From Rhodobacterales bacterium (lineage in GTDB: Bacteria > Pseudomonadota > Alphaproteobacteria > Rhodobacterales > Rhodobacteraceae), in NCBI GenBank assembly GCA_009992615.1, contig JAACVA010000023.1, forward strand, positions 1 to 15,904: a DNA stretch of 15,904 bases. Reading direction: 5' to 3'. The notes beneath the pieces were generated by a model. It searched no databases, was not told the DNA's origin, and saw only the letters and a list, made by a program, of their open reading frames with translations. A program made the position numbers and the translations under genes. Numbering within the stretch: the stretch's first letter is position 1; every line of letters begins with the position of its first letter. Positions 7,740 through 15,145 of this stretch are shown one piece after another.

Positions 7740-9284
7740 TCAGGCGAACCACCACCGTTCAACGATGCGCGATCCGTCCATCTGGTAATTGTTCCCGATG
7801 TTTTCGCCGTGGGCCAACGCGGTCGATGCTGCATCGACATAGTTGGCGTACATCGGAATAACGCTGCTGCCGCGTTCCGACAGGATCTGCTGCATTTCAT
7901 GATAGATCGTCCGCCGCCTCGCCGAATCCAACTCCTTGCGGCCCATCAGCATCAACTCGTTGAACCGCGCGTCTTCCCAATGGCTTTCGTTCCAAGGGGC
8001 GCCGGATTCATAGGCGGTGGCGAACATCCAGTCTTCGGTCGCACGGCCCGAGTAATAGGACGCGCACCATGGTTTTTTCAGCCAGACATTCGACCAATAA
8101 CCATCCGCCGGTTCCCGCACGACGTTGATGTTAATGCCCGCCCCCTTGGCCGACGCCTGATACAACTGGGCTGCGTCCACCGCACCATTGAAGGCGGCAT
8201 TGGACACATGCAGATCAACCATCAGATTGTCACGCCCCGCCTGTTTCAGGTGAAACTTTGCCTTGTCGAGATCCATCTCGATCTGCGGCAGGTCGTCTGC
8301 ATAATACTGGTTTGCCGGGCCGATCGGGTGGTCGTTGCCTACACGCCCGTGCCCTTGCAGAATTTTATCAACCAGTTCCTGGCGGTCGACCGACCATTTC
8401 AGCGCCAGACGCACATCCAGGTTGTCGAACGGCGGCACATCCATCAACATCGGAAATGTGTTGTGCTGGTTACCGGTTACCTCAAAGATCATTGTCTTGG
8501 GGTTGGCGCGCAACAAAGGCTCGGTCTTGAAATCGATCCGGTTGATCACATCCACCTGATTGGTCAGCAGAGCTGTCGTGCGGGCCGATGAATCATTGAT
8601 TGCGATAATTTCAATCTCGTCGAACCAACCGGCGCGACCATCCTTGTAATGACCCGCCACACGCTTGCCTACGAACCGCACGCCAGGATCGAAACTGACC
8701 ACCTCGTACAGGCCGGTGCCGATGCCCTTGGCGATGGCCTCTTCGATTTGGCCCGCAGGATACATGAGGATGTGATAATCCGACATCAGGAAAGGGAAAT
8801 CGGCATTGCCAGCGTTCAGCGTAATCTGCACCTGATGCGTGCCCAGCTTTTTCATCTCTGTGACCGCAGAAACGATCGGCTGCGCCGCCGATTTCGCACC
8901 TTCGGCCACATGCATGTTCAACGATGCGATCACGTCATCGGCGCCGAACGCCTTGCCATTGTGAAATGTGACGCCTTGGCGCAGGGTGAATGTCCAGGTT
9001 TTTGCGTCTGGGCTGGCCTCCCAACTTTCAGCGAGTTCGCCGATCAACTCACCGCTGGCCGACACTTCGGTCAGGCAATCAAACACCGCACCCTGTCCAC
9101 AGTTGACCATGAAGGCGTCGGAATGGGTGCGCCCATCCCAGCTGTCGCTGGTGTTGGCCCCGTTCAGCCCCACCCGCAGGCGACCGCCCTTTTTTGCCTG
9201 GGCCAGAACCGGCAGGCCGGTGGCGGCCAGCACACCGGCGGCAGCCCCGCTGCGCAGTAACCCACGTCGTGAAATCCGTGTCAT
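7740..9284 (-). CDS. ABC transporter substrate-binding protein, family 5 (peptide/opine/nickel type), Tat-exported
   Basis: 514 residues. The N-terminus has a twin-arginine signal: SRRGLLRSG (5-13), a hydrophobic stretch (about 14-28) and a likely cleavage after AQA (28-30), so the protein is exported folded to the periplasm. The mature part has the family-5 pattern: GRLRVGLNG, then LAESWEASPDAKTWTFTLRQGVTFHNGKAFGADDV (given here only as a landmark at about residues 84-118), and the NDSSARTTALLTNQVDVI region. It should bind the ligand and hand it to the two permeases encoded upstream. The ligand cannot be read from the sequence; di-/oligopeptides are the default guess, supported by the adjacent prolyl aminopeptidase. 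A GGGAG ribosome binding site lies 6 bases before the ATG. It is the last gene of the operon, ending at the terminator at 7685-7717. Confidence 0.93.
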   Translation of the reverse strand: MTRISRRGLLRSGAAAGVLAATGLPVLAQAKKGGRLRVGLNGANTSDSWDGRTHSDAFMVNCGQGAVFDCLTEVSASGELIGELAESWEASPDAKTWTFTLRQGVTFHNGKAFGADDVIASLNMHVAEGAKSAAQPIVSAVTEMKKLGTHQVQITLNAGNADFPFLMSDYHILMYPAGQIEEAIAKGIGTGLYEVVSFDPGVRFVGKRVAGHYKDGRAGWFDEIEIIAINDSSARTTALLTNQVDVINRIDFKTEPLLRANPKTMIFEVTGNQHNTFPMLMDVPPFDNLDVRLALKWSVDRQELVDKILQGHGRVGNDHPIGPANQYYADDLPQIEMDLDKAKFHLKQAGRDNLMVDLHVSNAAFNGAVDAAQLYQASAKGAGININVVREPADGYWSNVWLKKPWCASYYSGRATEDWMFATAYESGAPWNESHWEDARFNELMLMGRKELDSARRRTIYHEMQQILSERGSSVIPMYANYVDAASTALAHGENIGNNYQMDGSRIVERWWFA

Positions 9285-9357
9285 GTCAATCTCCCTGTAT
9301 TGCTTCGTCTCACGGGCTGGCCCCGCGGTCTTGGCACCCCATCATAGGGCGATTATG
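9285..9357 (-). other. Short spacer before the binding-protein gene with a weak hairpin
   Basis: This 73-base gap is the only real break in the importer operon. It contains a small hairpin (CGGG 9313-9316 with CCCG 9322-9325, 5-base loop) but no T-run, so it is not a terminator. Hairpins here sometimes act as RNA processing or stability elements that raise binding-protein levels over the membrane subunits; that is inference. I see no convincing separate promoter. Confidence 0.3.
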
Positions 9358-11004
9358 TCACATTTTGCCAACAGCGGCGTCACCGATGTTATCAACACCA
9401 CGTTCTTCCAGCAGACAGGTCAGCCAATCCGGGTCCATTTCGGGCACCGAGGACAGCAGCAGATCCGTATAGGGGTGGTGCGGCGGCGCGAACATCTGTT
9501 CCTTGCCGCCCTGTTCCACCACGCGCCCGTCCTTCATCACCACCATCTCATCCGCGATGGCACGCACCGTCGCCAGATCATGGGTGATGACCATATAGGT
9601 CAGCCCCAACTCATCCTGAAGGCGCGCCAGCAATTTCAGAATGCCCTCGGCGACAAGTTGATCCAGCGCGCTGGTCACTTCGTCGCAGATGATGAATTGC
9701 GGTTCGGCGGCCAGCGCACGAGCGATACCGATGCGCTGTTTCTGGCCACCCGACAATTCAGATGGCAAACGGTCAAAATATATTTTCGGCTCAAGCTCGA
9801 TCAAATTCAACAGGTCTTCGACCCGCGCCCGCCGTTTCGCGCCTTTCAGCCCCAGATAGAATTCGACCGGGCGGCCTATGATCTGGCCAATCGTCTTGCG
9901 CGGGTTCAGGGCGGTGTCGGCCATCTGATAGATCATCTGGATCTGGCGCAGCTGGTCCTTGCTGCGCTTGCGATAATCTGCCGGCAGTGCCGTTCCCATG
10001 AATTCAATTGCGCCCGATTTCGGCGGCAACAGCCCGGTGATACAGCGCGCCACGGTCGATTTGCCCGATCCACTTTCGCCCACCACGGCCACGGTGCGCC
10101 CGGCGTACATATCGAAACTGATATCGTGCAGCACCGTCGTCGCGGCATAGGCCGCCGTGATACCGCGCACCGACACCACCGGCGTGGCATCGGCGGGAAT
10201 CGCAGGTTTGGCGGGCCGCTGAAAACGGCGCACCGCCCACAGCGATTTGGTGTATTCCTCGGTCGGCGCCGACAGCATGGTGCGGGTGTCAGCCTCTTCC
10301 ACCTCGTCACCCTGCAACAGAACCTTGATCCGGTCGGCCATCTGCGCCACGACAGCCAGATCATGGGTGATATAGACTGCGGCGGTGTCGAATTGTTGCA
10401 CGATGTCGCGGATCGCCGCCAGAACCTCAATCTGGGTGGTCACGTCCAGCGCGGTTGTGGGTTCGTCAAAGATGATAAGATCGGGCCGGCACGACATGGC
10501 CATGGCCGTCATCGCCCGCTGCAACTGGCCACCGCTGACCTGATGGGGATAACGAAAACCGATGTCATCGGCGTTGGGCAGGCGCAGCTTGCGATACAGC
10601 TCGATCCCGTCGGCCTCGGATTCGGCTCGGCTCATCACTCCGTGCTGAACCGGGCCTTCGGTATGCTGGTCGATGAGTCGATGGGCGGGGTTGAAACTGG
10701 CCGCCGCTGATTGCGCCACATAGGCGATCCGCTTGCCCAGCAGCGCGCGCTTCACGGCCGCCGAGGCATTGACCAGCTCGATCCCGTCAAATTCGACTGA
10801 TCCTGCCGAGATGCGGCAGCCATCGCGCGTAAACCCCATGGCAGCCAGCCCAAGAGTGGATTTTCCGGCGCCTGATTCACCAATCAGACCCAATACGTCG
10901 CCCCGGTTCAGATCCAGGTCGATGCCATTGATGATCGGGGTCCAGGTTTCGTCTGACCGTCCCTCGATCTTCAGCCCGCGGATTTTCAATAGGGGCTGCG
11001 TCAT
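9358..11004 (-). CDS. Fused double ATP-binding protein of an Opp/Dpp-type ABC importer
   Basis: 548 residues with two complete nucleotide-binding domains, the equivalent of DppD and DppF (or OppD/OppF) joined in one chain. First domain: Walker A GESGAGKST (42-50), signature VSGGQ (156-160), Walker B LIIFDE (176-181), switch histidine in YITHD (211-215). Second domain: Walker A GESGSGKST (309-317), signature LSGGQ (417-421), Walker B FIICDE (437-442), switch histidine in VITHD (472-476). The second Walker B continues DEVTSALD where DEPTSALD is usual; the catalytic glutamate is kept. All motifs are intact, so both sites should be active. The C-terminal end carries the PHHPYTDLLL segment seen in Opp/Dpp ATPases. 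Its ATG overlaps the stop of the upstream permease gene (ATGA, 11001-11004). Confidence 0.96.
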   Translation of the reverse strand: MTQPLLKIRGLKIEGRSDETWTPIINGIDLDLNRGDVLGLIGESGAGKSTLGLAAMGFTRDGCRISAGSVEFDGIELVNASAAVKRALLGKRIAYVAQSAAASFNPAHRLIDQHTEGPVQHGVMSRAESEADGIELYRKLRLPNADDIGFRYPHQVSGGQLQRAMTAMAMSCRPDLIIFDEPTTALDVTTQIEVLAAIRDIVQQFDTAAVYITHDLAVVAQMADRIKVLLQGDEVEEADTRTMLSAPTEEYTKSLWAVRRFQRPAKPAIPADATPVVSVRGITAAYAATTVLHDISFDMYAGRTVAVVGESGSGKSTVARCITGLLPPKSGAIEFMGTALPADYRKRSKDQLRQIQMIYQMADTALNPRKTIGQIIGRPVEFYLGLKGAKRRARVEDLLNLIELEPKIYFDRLPSELSGGQKQRIGIARALAAEPQFIICDEVTSALDQLVAEGILKLLARLQDELGLTYMVITHDLATVRAIADEMVVMKDGRVVEQGGKEQMFAPPHHPYTDLLLSSVPEMDPDWLTCLLEERGVDNIGDAAVGKM

Positions 11005-12170
11005 TCCTTCAACCCCGAGGATTTTTGCAACATCCAGTCAACCACGAAATTCACCGCCACCGTCAACAGCGCAATCGCCCCCGCCGCCATCAGCGGCAGC
11101 GCGGCGGTCAGCGGTGAAAACGCCGCAAAGTTGATGAATTGCGACAGGTCGCGCACCATGGTGCCCCAGTCCGCCAAAGGCGGTTGGATGCCCACCCCAA
11201 GAAACGACAGCGACGCGATGGTCAGGAACACGAAACAGAACCGCAGCCCGAATTCGGCCAGCAAGGGTGCCATGGCATTTGGCAGAATTTCCTTGAAGAT
11301 CAGATACAACAGCCCTTCACCGCGCAGCTTGGCCGCTTCGATATAATCCATCACCACGATATTGCCGCCCACCGCCCGCGCCAGACGATAGACACGGGTC
11401 GAATCGATCACCGCGATGATCAGAATCATGTACACGGTCAAAAGCTGTTGCTGTGATCCGGCCCAGGCGCTGGCAATCGTCATCAACAGCAACGCAAAGA
11501 TCAGCGACGGAATCGCCATCAGCACATCCACCATCCGGCTCAGAAGCTGGTCAAGCCATCCGCCGAGGGTGGCCGCCAAAAACCCCAGCGTGCCGCCCAG
11601 CAAAAACGCGATAACCGTGGTGGCAAAGGCGATGCCCACCGTGTTCTGCGCGCCATAGATCAGGCGACTCAGCAGGTCGCGCCCGATCTGGTCGGTGCCC
11701 AGAGGGAACGCCGGATCACCGCCCATCGCCACATTGCCGCCCGGCAACAGGTTGACCTGTGCGAACACCTCTTCCTGGCCATGTGGCGCGATGGCCCCAG
11801 CAAAGATTGCCAGAATGGCATAGATCAAAACGATCATGATGCCGAAACTTGCGGTCAGCGGCATCTGCCGAAACAACCGTCGGGTGCTGTTCGGCCCCAG
11901 ATGACGGCCCAGCAGGCGAAACAGAAATGCCGCGATGGCAAAGCCGATGAACCCCTGAACCGCCCAGCGAAAAAAAACCGCCGCCTCGACGAAAAAAAAC
12001 AGCCAGACCCCCAGCCCCACCGACGCCAAGGCCAACATATAACCAAAGGCGGTGGCAATTTCCATGTCGCGGAACACTGTCCCGCCGGTCAACCGTCCGA
12101 TGAATCGAAACACCCAGCCCGCGCCAATCAATGCGGCAACACATCCGACGATCCACACCAGCATCGTCAT
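11001..12170 (-). CDS. ABC importer permease, DppC/OppC type, with extra N-terminal membrane domain
   Basis: 389 residues from ATG 12170, which overlaps the preceding permease stop as ATGA (12167-12170); a longer frame to 12263 exists only inside the upstream gene. Residues about 103-389 are an ordinary DppC-like permease: a first membrane segment after PLTASFGIMI, the periplasmic loop ending in FPLGTDQIGRDLLSRL (about 155-170), and the ATPase-contacting EAA loop YIEAAKLRGEGLLYLIFKE (about 276-294). Before this lie about 100 extra residues with roughly three hydrophobic segments (about 4-25, 39-61 and 68-88) and a basic loop. Typical DppC proteins are near 300 residues, so this is an added membrane module. 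ATG at 12164 is an alternative start. It pairs with the permease encoded just upstream. Confidence 0.93.
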   Translation of the reverse strand: MTMLVWIVGCVAALIGAGWVFRFIGRLTGGTVFRDMEIATAFGYMLALASVGLGVWLFFFVEAAVFFRWAVQGFIGFAIAAFLFRLLGRHLGPNSTRRLFRQMPLTASFGIMIVLIYAILAIFAGAIAPHGQEEVFAQVNLLPGGNVAMGGDPAFPLGTDQIGRDLLSRLIYGAQNTVGIAFATTVIAFLLGGTLGFLAATLGGWLDQLLSRMVDVLMAIPSLIFALLLMTIASAWAGSQQQLLTVYMILIIAVIDSTRVYRLARAVGGNIVVMDYIEAAKLRGEGLLYLIFKEILPNAMAPLLAEFGLRFCFVFLTIASLSFLGVGIQPPLADWGTMVRDLSQFINFAAFSPLTAALPLMAAGAIALLTVAVNFVVDWMLQKSSGLKE

Positions 12171-13159
12171 TTCGGATGCCGCAACCGGGGATTGGACAGG
12201 ATCGACAGAATATCGGCCGAAAAATTCAACAGGATATACGCCGCTGCAAAAATCAGGCAGCACGCCTGTACCATCGGAATATCGCGGATCTTCACCGCAT
12301 CCACGAACAACTGGCCGATACCGGGATACACAAACACCACCTCAACCACCACAACCCCGGTGATCAGATAGGCGAGGTTCAGCGCGATCACATTGATGAT
12401 CGGGGCCAGGGCATTGGGCAACGCATGATGCACGATCACCCGCAGCGGCGACAGCCCCTTCAGCCGGGCCATTTCGATATAGGGGCTGGCCAGCAGATTG
12501 ATGATCGCCGCCCGGGTCATCCGCATCATATGCGCTGTCACGACCAATGTCAGGGTCAGCGCCGGCAGCAGCGTCCGCTCCACCCTCTGGCCCAGCGTCA
12601 TGTCGGAATAGATATTCGACAGTGAGGGCAACAGCGGGTTCAGCACCGCCAGAAACAAGATCAACACATAGGCCAAAAAGAATTCAGGGCTCGAGATCGA
12701 CGACAGTGTGAAAATATTGGCCACCCGGTCAAAGGCGGAATTGCGATACAGCGCCGCCAGAATCCCGAGAACCAGCGACACAGGCACCGCAATGGCCGCC
12801 GTTACACCGGCCAGAAACATCGTGTTGGCAAACCGCGGCGCAATCTGAGCCGCCACGGTGGTGGCACCGGATTCGGTTCCGGTGAAGTTGGCGAAATTGG
12901 CCTGTGCAAAACTTGACCCCAGATCGCCCTGCAATGCCCTGCCCAGCCACTGGAAATATCGGATAACCGGCGGTTGGTCCAATCCCAGATCACGCCGAAT
13001 CGCCTCGACCGCCTCTGGCGTTGCACCCTGACCCAGGATCGCCTGGGCAAAATCACCGGGCAACATGTTGACCGCAATAAAGATCACGATGGACACGACG
13101 AACAGCGTCAACAGACCCAAAACCAGCCGTTGCAGCACGATGCGTGTGACAGAAACCAA
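12167..13159 (-). CDS. ABC importer permease, DppB/OppB type (TTG start)
   Basis: 330 residues. Family landmarks: an N-terminal membrane helix after RIVLQRLVLGLLTLF, the MLPGDFAQAILG segment (about 32-43), the RRDLGLDQPPVIRY region, further membrane segments, and the EAA loop YIEMARLKGLSPLRVIVHHALPNA (given as a landmark at 227-250). The start is read as TTG at 13157-13159 because AGGGGG lies 7 bases upstream (complement of 13167-13172) and the resulting N-terminus matches the family; no in-frame ATG is nearby, and GTG seven codons later is the only other choice. It forms the inner-membrane channel with the next gene's product. It is the first gene of the importer operon, and its ribosome binding site lies in a hairpin (13169-13208). 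Confidence 0.93.
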   Translation of the reverse strand: MVSVTRIVLQRLVLGLLTLFVVSIVIFIAVNMLPGDFAQAILGQGATPEAVEAIRRDLGLDQPPVIRYFQWLGRALQGDLGSSFAQANFANFTGTESGATTVAAQIAPRFANTMFLAGVTAAIAVPVSLVLGILAALYRNSAFDRVANIFTLSSISSPEFFLAYVLILFLAVLNPLLPSLSNIYSDMTLGQRVERTLLPALTLTLVVTAHMMRMTRAAIINLLASPYIEMARLKGLSPLRVIVHHALPNALAPIINVIALNLAYLITGVVVVEVVFVYPGIGQLFVDAVKIRDIPMVQACCLIFAAAYILLNFSADILSILSNPRLRHPK

Positions 13160-13168
13160 TGGGCAACC

Positions 13169-13208
13169 CCCTGCGGTTTGTTGACCGGCAGGTTAATTAA
13201 CCGCAGGG
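13169..13208 (-). promoter_or_regulatory. Hairpin that buries the ribosome binding site of the importer's first gene
   Basis: On the minus strand CCCTGCGGTT (13199-13208) pairs perfectly over 10 bp with AACCGCAGGG (13169-13178), with a 20-base loop. The 3' arm contains most of the Shine-Dalgarno (AGGGGG, complement of 13167-13172) of the TTG-started permease. If it forms, translation of the operon's first gene would be blocked or reduced. There is no T-run, so it is not a terminator. Confidence 0.55.
13191..13202. repeat. Perfect 12-bp palindrome, candidate operator
   Basis: GGTTAATTAACC is its own reverse complement and AT-rich in a GC-rich setting, upstream of the importer operon. It overlaps the 5' arm and loop of the ribosome-binding-site hairpin. 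It could be a dimeric regulator's operator or part of alternative RNA pairing; I cannot name a regulator. Confidence 0.4.
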
Positions 13209-13213
13209 CCGTC

Positions 13214-13242
13214 TGTAAACCCATGATGTCGGGTCAAATCAA
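13214..13242 (-). promoter_or_regulatory. Candidate promoter of the ABC importer operon
   Basis: On the minus strand TTGATT (13237-13242) and TTTACA (13214-13219) are 17 bases apart; four and three of six positions match consensus. Transcription would start near 13207, almost at the first base of the hairpin that covers the ribosome binding site. The operon could instead be read through from the iminopeptidase gene, since no terminator is visible between them. Confidence 0.3.
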
Positions 13243-13252
13243 GCAATCGCGC

Positions 13253-14227
13253 CTACAAGGATGGGCGCAAGCCGTTCATCGTCTGCACAAGGGCCCGGCT
13301 GATTCCCGGTTCTGACAGGGCGTGCCCCGCCCTCGGCACCATTATCAACTGCGATCCGGGCCAGGCCTTGTGCAGCTTGTGGGCCGAAACCGGCGGGCAA
13401 ATCATGTCGTACCGCCCCTGCACGATGGTGCCCGGCACATTTTTCAGCCGCCCCATGTCGTCCAGGATTTGCCCGTCACGAACCAGAAACCCGGCATGGG
13501 TGAAATAGTGGTTCTCCAGCCGTGCAAAAGCGCGGGCATATTCCGCCGGGCTTTCACCGCCGGGGCCGTCATTCTCGATGCTGGCCAAGGTGTTTTCCCA
13601 GGCTGCCCAGGCCCGCGCGAACCGCGTTTCCACCATCATGTCACCGGAAAACAGCCGCCGGTGATAGGCGCCGATCAAATCATGCCGCTCGTCCAAAGGC
13701 ACCGGATCGGTGAATCGGGACCAGACATCGGGCCAGAACTGCCCCGCCCCCCCGCCATAGAACCAGCTCAGCTCGGCCTGTGTCATCAGGAACACACCGC
13801 GCAGCACCAGATGTGCCACCTGCGCCGGATGCGCCTGAGCATAGATCAGCGCCAGCGTCGCCCCCCAGCTGCCGCCGAACACGATCCATCTGTCAATCGA
13901 AAGGGCGCGTCGAATCCGCTCGATATCCGCCACCAGATGCCATGTGGTGTTCGCCTCGACGCTGGCATGGGGGCGCGAACGGCCACAGCCGCGCTGATCG
14001 AACAGGATTATCCGATATACCGACGGGTCGAAATAGCGACGCATTGATGGCGAACATCCCCCGCCCGGCCCACCGTGCAGCACCACCACAGGCACCCCAT
14101 CGCGCCGGCCGCATTGCTCGACGTAAATCCGATGCCCGTCGCCCACGTCCAGCATCCGCTGATCGAACGGATCGACCGGCGGATAAAGATAACTGCTTGC
14201 GCTTTTTTGACCCGAGACCTTGTCCAT
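13253..14227 (-). CDS. pip: Proline iminopeptidase (prolyl aminopeptidase), alpha/beta hydrolase family S33
   Basis: 324 residues; a cytoplasmic serine peptidase that removes N-terminal proline from peptides. Signature elements are all present: HGGPGGG (51-57, oxyanion region), DQRGCGRSRPH (77-87), nucleophile Ser120 in GGSWG, catalytic Asp274 in GRYDMICPP, and catalytic His302 in RAGHALSEPG. The cap-domain segments (FLMTQAELSWFYGGGAGQFWPD region, about 146-167) fit the bacterial PIP group, and the length is typical. ATG 14227 was chosen because the N-terminus (MDKVSGQKSASSYLYPPVDPFD) fits the family and AGG lies 6 bases upstream; a longer frame to 14401 runs into ubiG. It lies 93 bases upstream of the peptide-type importer on the same strand, so the two could share transcripts and work together in peptide use. 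Confidence 0.94.
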   Translation of the reverse strand: MDKVSGQKSASSYLYPPVDPFDQRMLDVGDGHRIYVEQCGRRDGVPVVVLHGGPGGGCSPSMRRYFDPSVYRIILFDQRGCGRSRPHASVEANTTWHLVADIERIRRALSIDRWIVFGGSWGATLALIYAQAHPAQVAHLVLRGVFLMTQAELSWFYGGGAGQFWPDVWSRFTDPVPLDERHDLIGAYHRRLFSGDMMVETRFARAWAAWENTLASIENDGPGGESPAEYARAFARLENHYFTHAGFLVRDGQILDDMGRLKNVPGTIVQGRYDMICPPVSAHKLHKAWPGSQLIMVPRAGHALSEPGISRALVQTMNGLRPSL

Positions 14228-14291
14228 GTCAGACCTATATATCGCAATAAGCCGCCCTGCCACGGGCCTGCATGGAAAAAGTATCATATCA
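14228..14291. promoter_or_regulatory. Divergent promoter region between pip and ubiG
   Basis: Only 64 bases separate the two divergent start codons, so promoters for both genes must lie here or inside the opposite coding region. AT-rich patches occur at about 14236-14248 and 14273-14291. A TATATA on the minus strand lies about 8 bases before the pip ATG, but no matching -35 is visible. No specific promoter can be called. Confidence 0.3.
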
Positions 14292-15044
14292 ATGACCCAA
14301 TCCGCACCGCACTCTACGATAGACGCCGGCGAAATTGCCAAATTCGAGGCTATGGCCACCGAATGGTGGGATCCCGAGGGCAAGTTCAAACCGCTGCACA
14401 TGCTGAATCCCTGCCGACTGGATTACATCACCGCGCAGATCGCATCCGAATTTGACCGTGACCTGAAATCGCCTCTGCCTTTCAACGGGCTGCGCATCCT
14501 CGACATCGGCTGCGGCGGCGGCCTGTTGTCCGAACCGATGGCGCGTCTTGGGGCCGATGTGGTTGGGGCAGATGCTGCCCCGCGCAACATACCTGTGGCG
14601 CAGATCCACGCCGAACAATCGGGCCTCACCATCGACTATCGCCACACCACGGCCGAAGATATGGCCGCAGCGGGCGAACAGTTTGACGTCCTCCTGAACA
14701 TGGAGGTGGTCGAGCATGTGGCCGATCCGCTGTCTTATCTCACGGCCTGCCGACAGCTGCTGAAACCTGGTGGCCTGATGACCTGCTCCACCCTGAACCG
14801 CACGCCGAAAAGTTTCGCCATGGCGATTGTCGGGGCAGAATGGGTCATGCGCTGGCTGCCCAAGGGCACCCACGAATGGGCCAAGTTCATTACCCCCGAT
14901 GAATTATACGATCTGCTGCGCCAGGCGGGAATGACACCGGTGGACAAAACGGGCTTTGTTTTCAATCCAATCGGCTGGACATGGCGCCTGTCCGACCGTG
15001 ACCTCGGCTGCAACTACGTCACCACCAGCGTGAAACCGGCCTGA
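14292..15044 (+). CDS. ubiG: Ubiquinone biosynthesis O-methyltransferase UbiG
   Basis: 250 residues; a SAM-dependent methyltransferase that carries out both O-methylations of the ubiquinone ring, at the inner membrane surface. The N-terminus EIAKFEAMATEWWDPEGKFKPLH (residues 14-36) is highly characteristic. The SAM-binding motif I is LRILDIGCGGGLLSEP (67-82), followed by GADVVGADAA (87-96). MEVVEHVADP (137-146) is motif II, and KGTHEWAKFITPDEL (191-205) is a family block. ATG 14292 was chosen because relatives begin within a few residues of this; the frame opens at 14220 but those extra residues are not family-like. The ribosome binding site is weak. The gene is divergent from pip and convergent with grxC. 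Confidence 0.96.
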   Translation: MTQSAPHSTIDAGEIAKFEAMATEWWDPEGKFKPLHMLNPCRLDYITAQIASEFDRDLKSPLPFNGLRILDIGCGGGLLSEPMARLGADVVGADAAPRNIPVAQIHAEQSGLTIDYRHTTAEDMAAAGEQFDVLLNMEVVEHVADPLSYLTACRQLLKPGGLMTCSTLNRTPKSFAMAIVGAEWVMRWLPKGTHEWAKFITPDELYDLLRQAGMTPVDKTGFVFNPIGWTWRLSDRDLGCNYVTTSVKPA

Positions 15045-15048
15045 TCTC

Positions 15049-15080
15049 TTTCTTGCCGTAAATACCTCCGCCGGAGGCAT
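15049..15080. repeat. Palindromic intergenic element after ubiG
   Basis: CCTCCGCCGGAGG (15065-15077) is a near-perfect dyad with a single central base. It is flanked on its left by an AT-rich stretch and TTCTTGCCGTAAAT. On the minus strand it reads GCCTCCGGCGGAGGTATTTA, then CGGCAAGAAAGA. From memory this form (GCCTCCGGCGGGG-TATTT followed by a purine-rich tail) recurs between genes in Rhodobacteraceae. Here it sits between convergent ubiG and grxC, where it may aid transcript ends, though there is no long T-run. The rest of the gap to 15145 is GC-rich with minor hairpins and no visible gene. Confidence 0.55.
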
Positions 15081-15145
15081 TATTCGCCGCGCAGCGGCCT
15101 GTCTCGCCGCCGCATGACCGCCCGGTCGGGGGCGAGGGCGGGCAG

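Noticed and set aside
8968..10710. Plus-strand open frame of 580 codons opposite the importer genes
   Set aside because: Antisense to a clear ATPase and binding protein; low-complexity His/Arg/Gln content and no motif.
14236..14248. TATATA just before the pip ATG as a -10 giving a leaderless mRNA
   Set aside because: No -35 lies at the right distance, and an AGG ribosome binding site is available, so a leaderless transcript is not supported.
14220..14291. Longer N-terminus for UbiG starting at 14220
   Set aside because: The extra 24 residues do not resemble the UbiG family, and this start would overlap the pip start codon; relatives begin near 14292.
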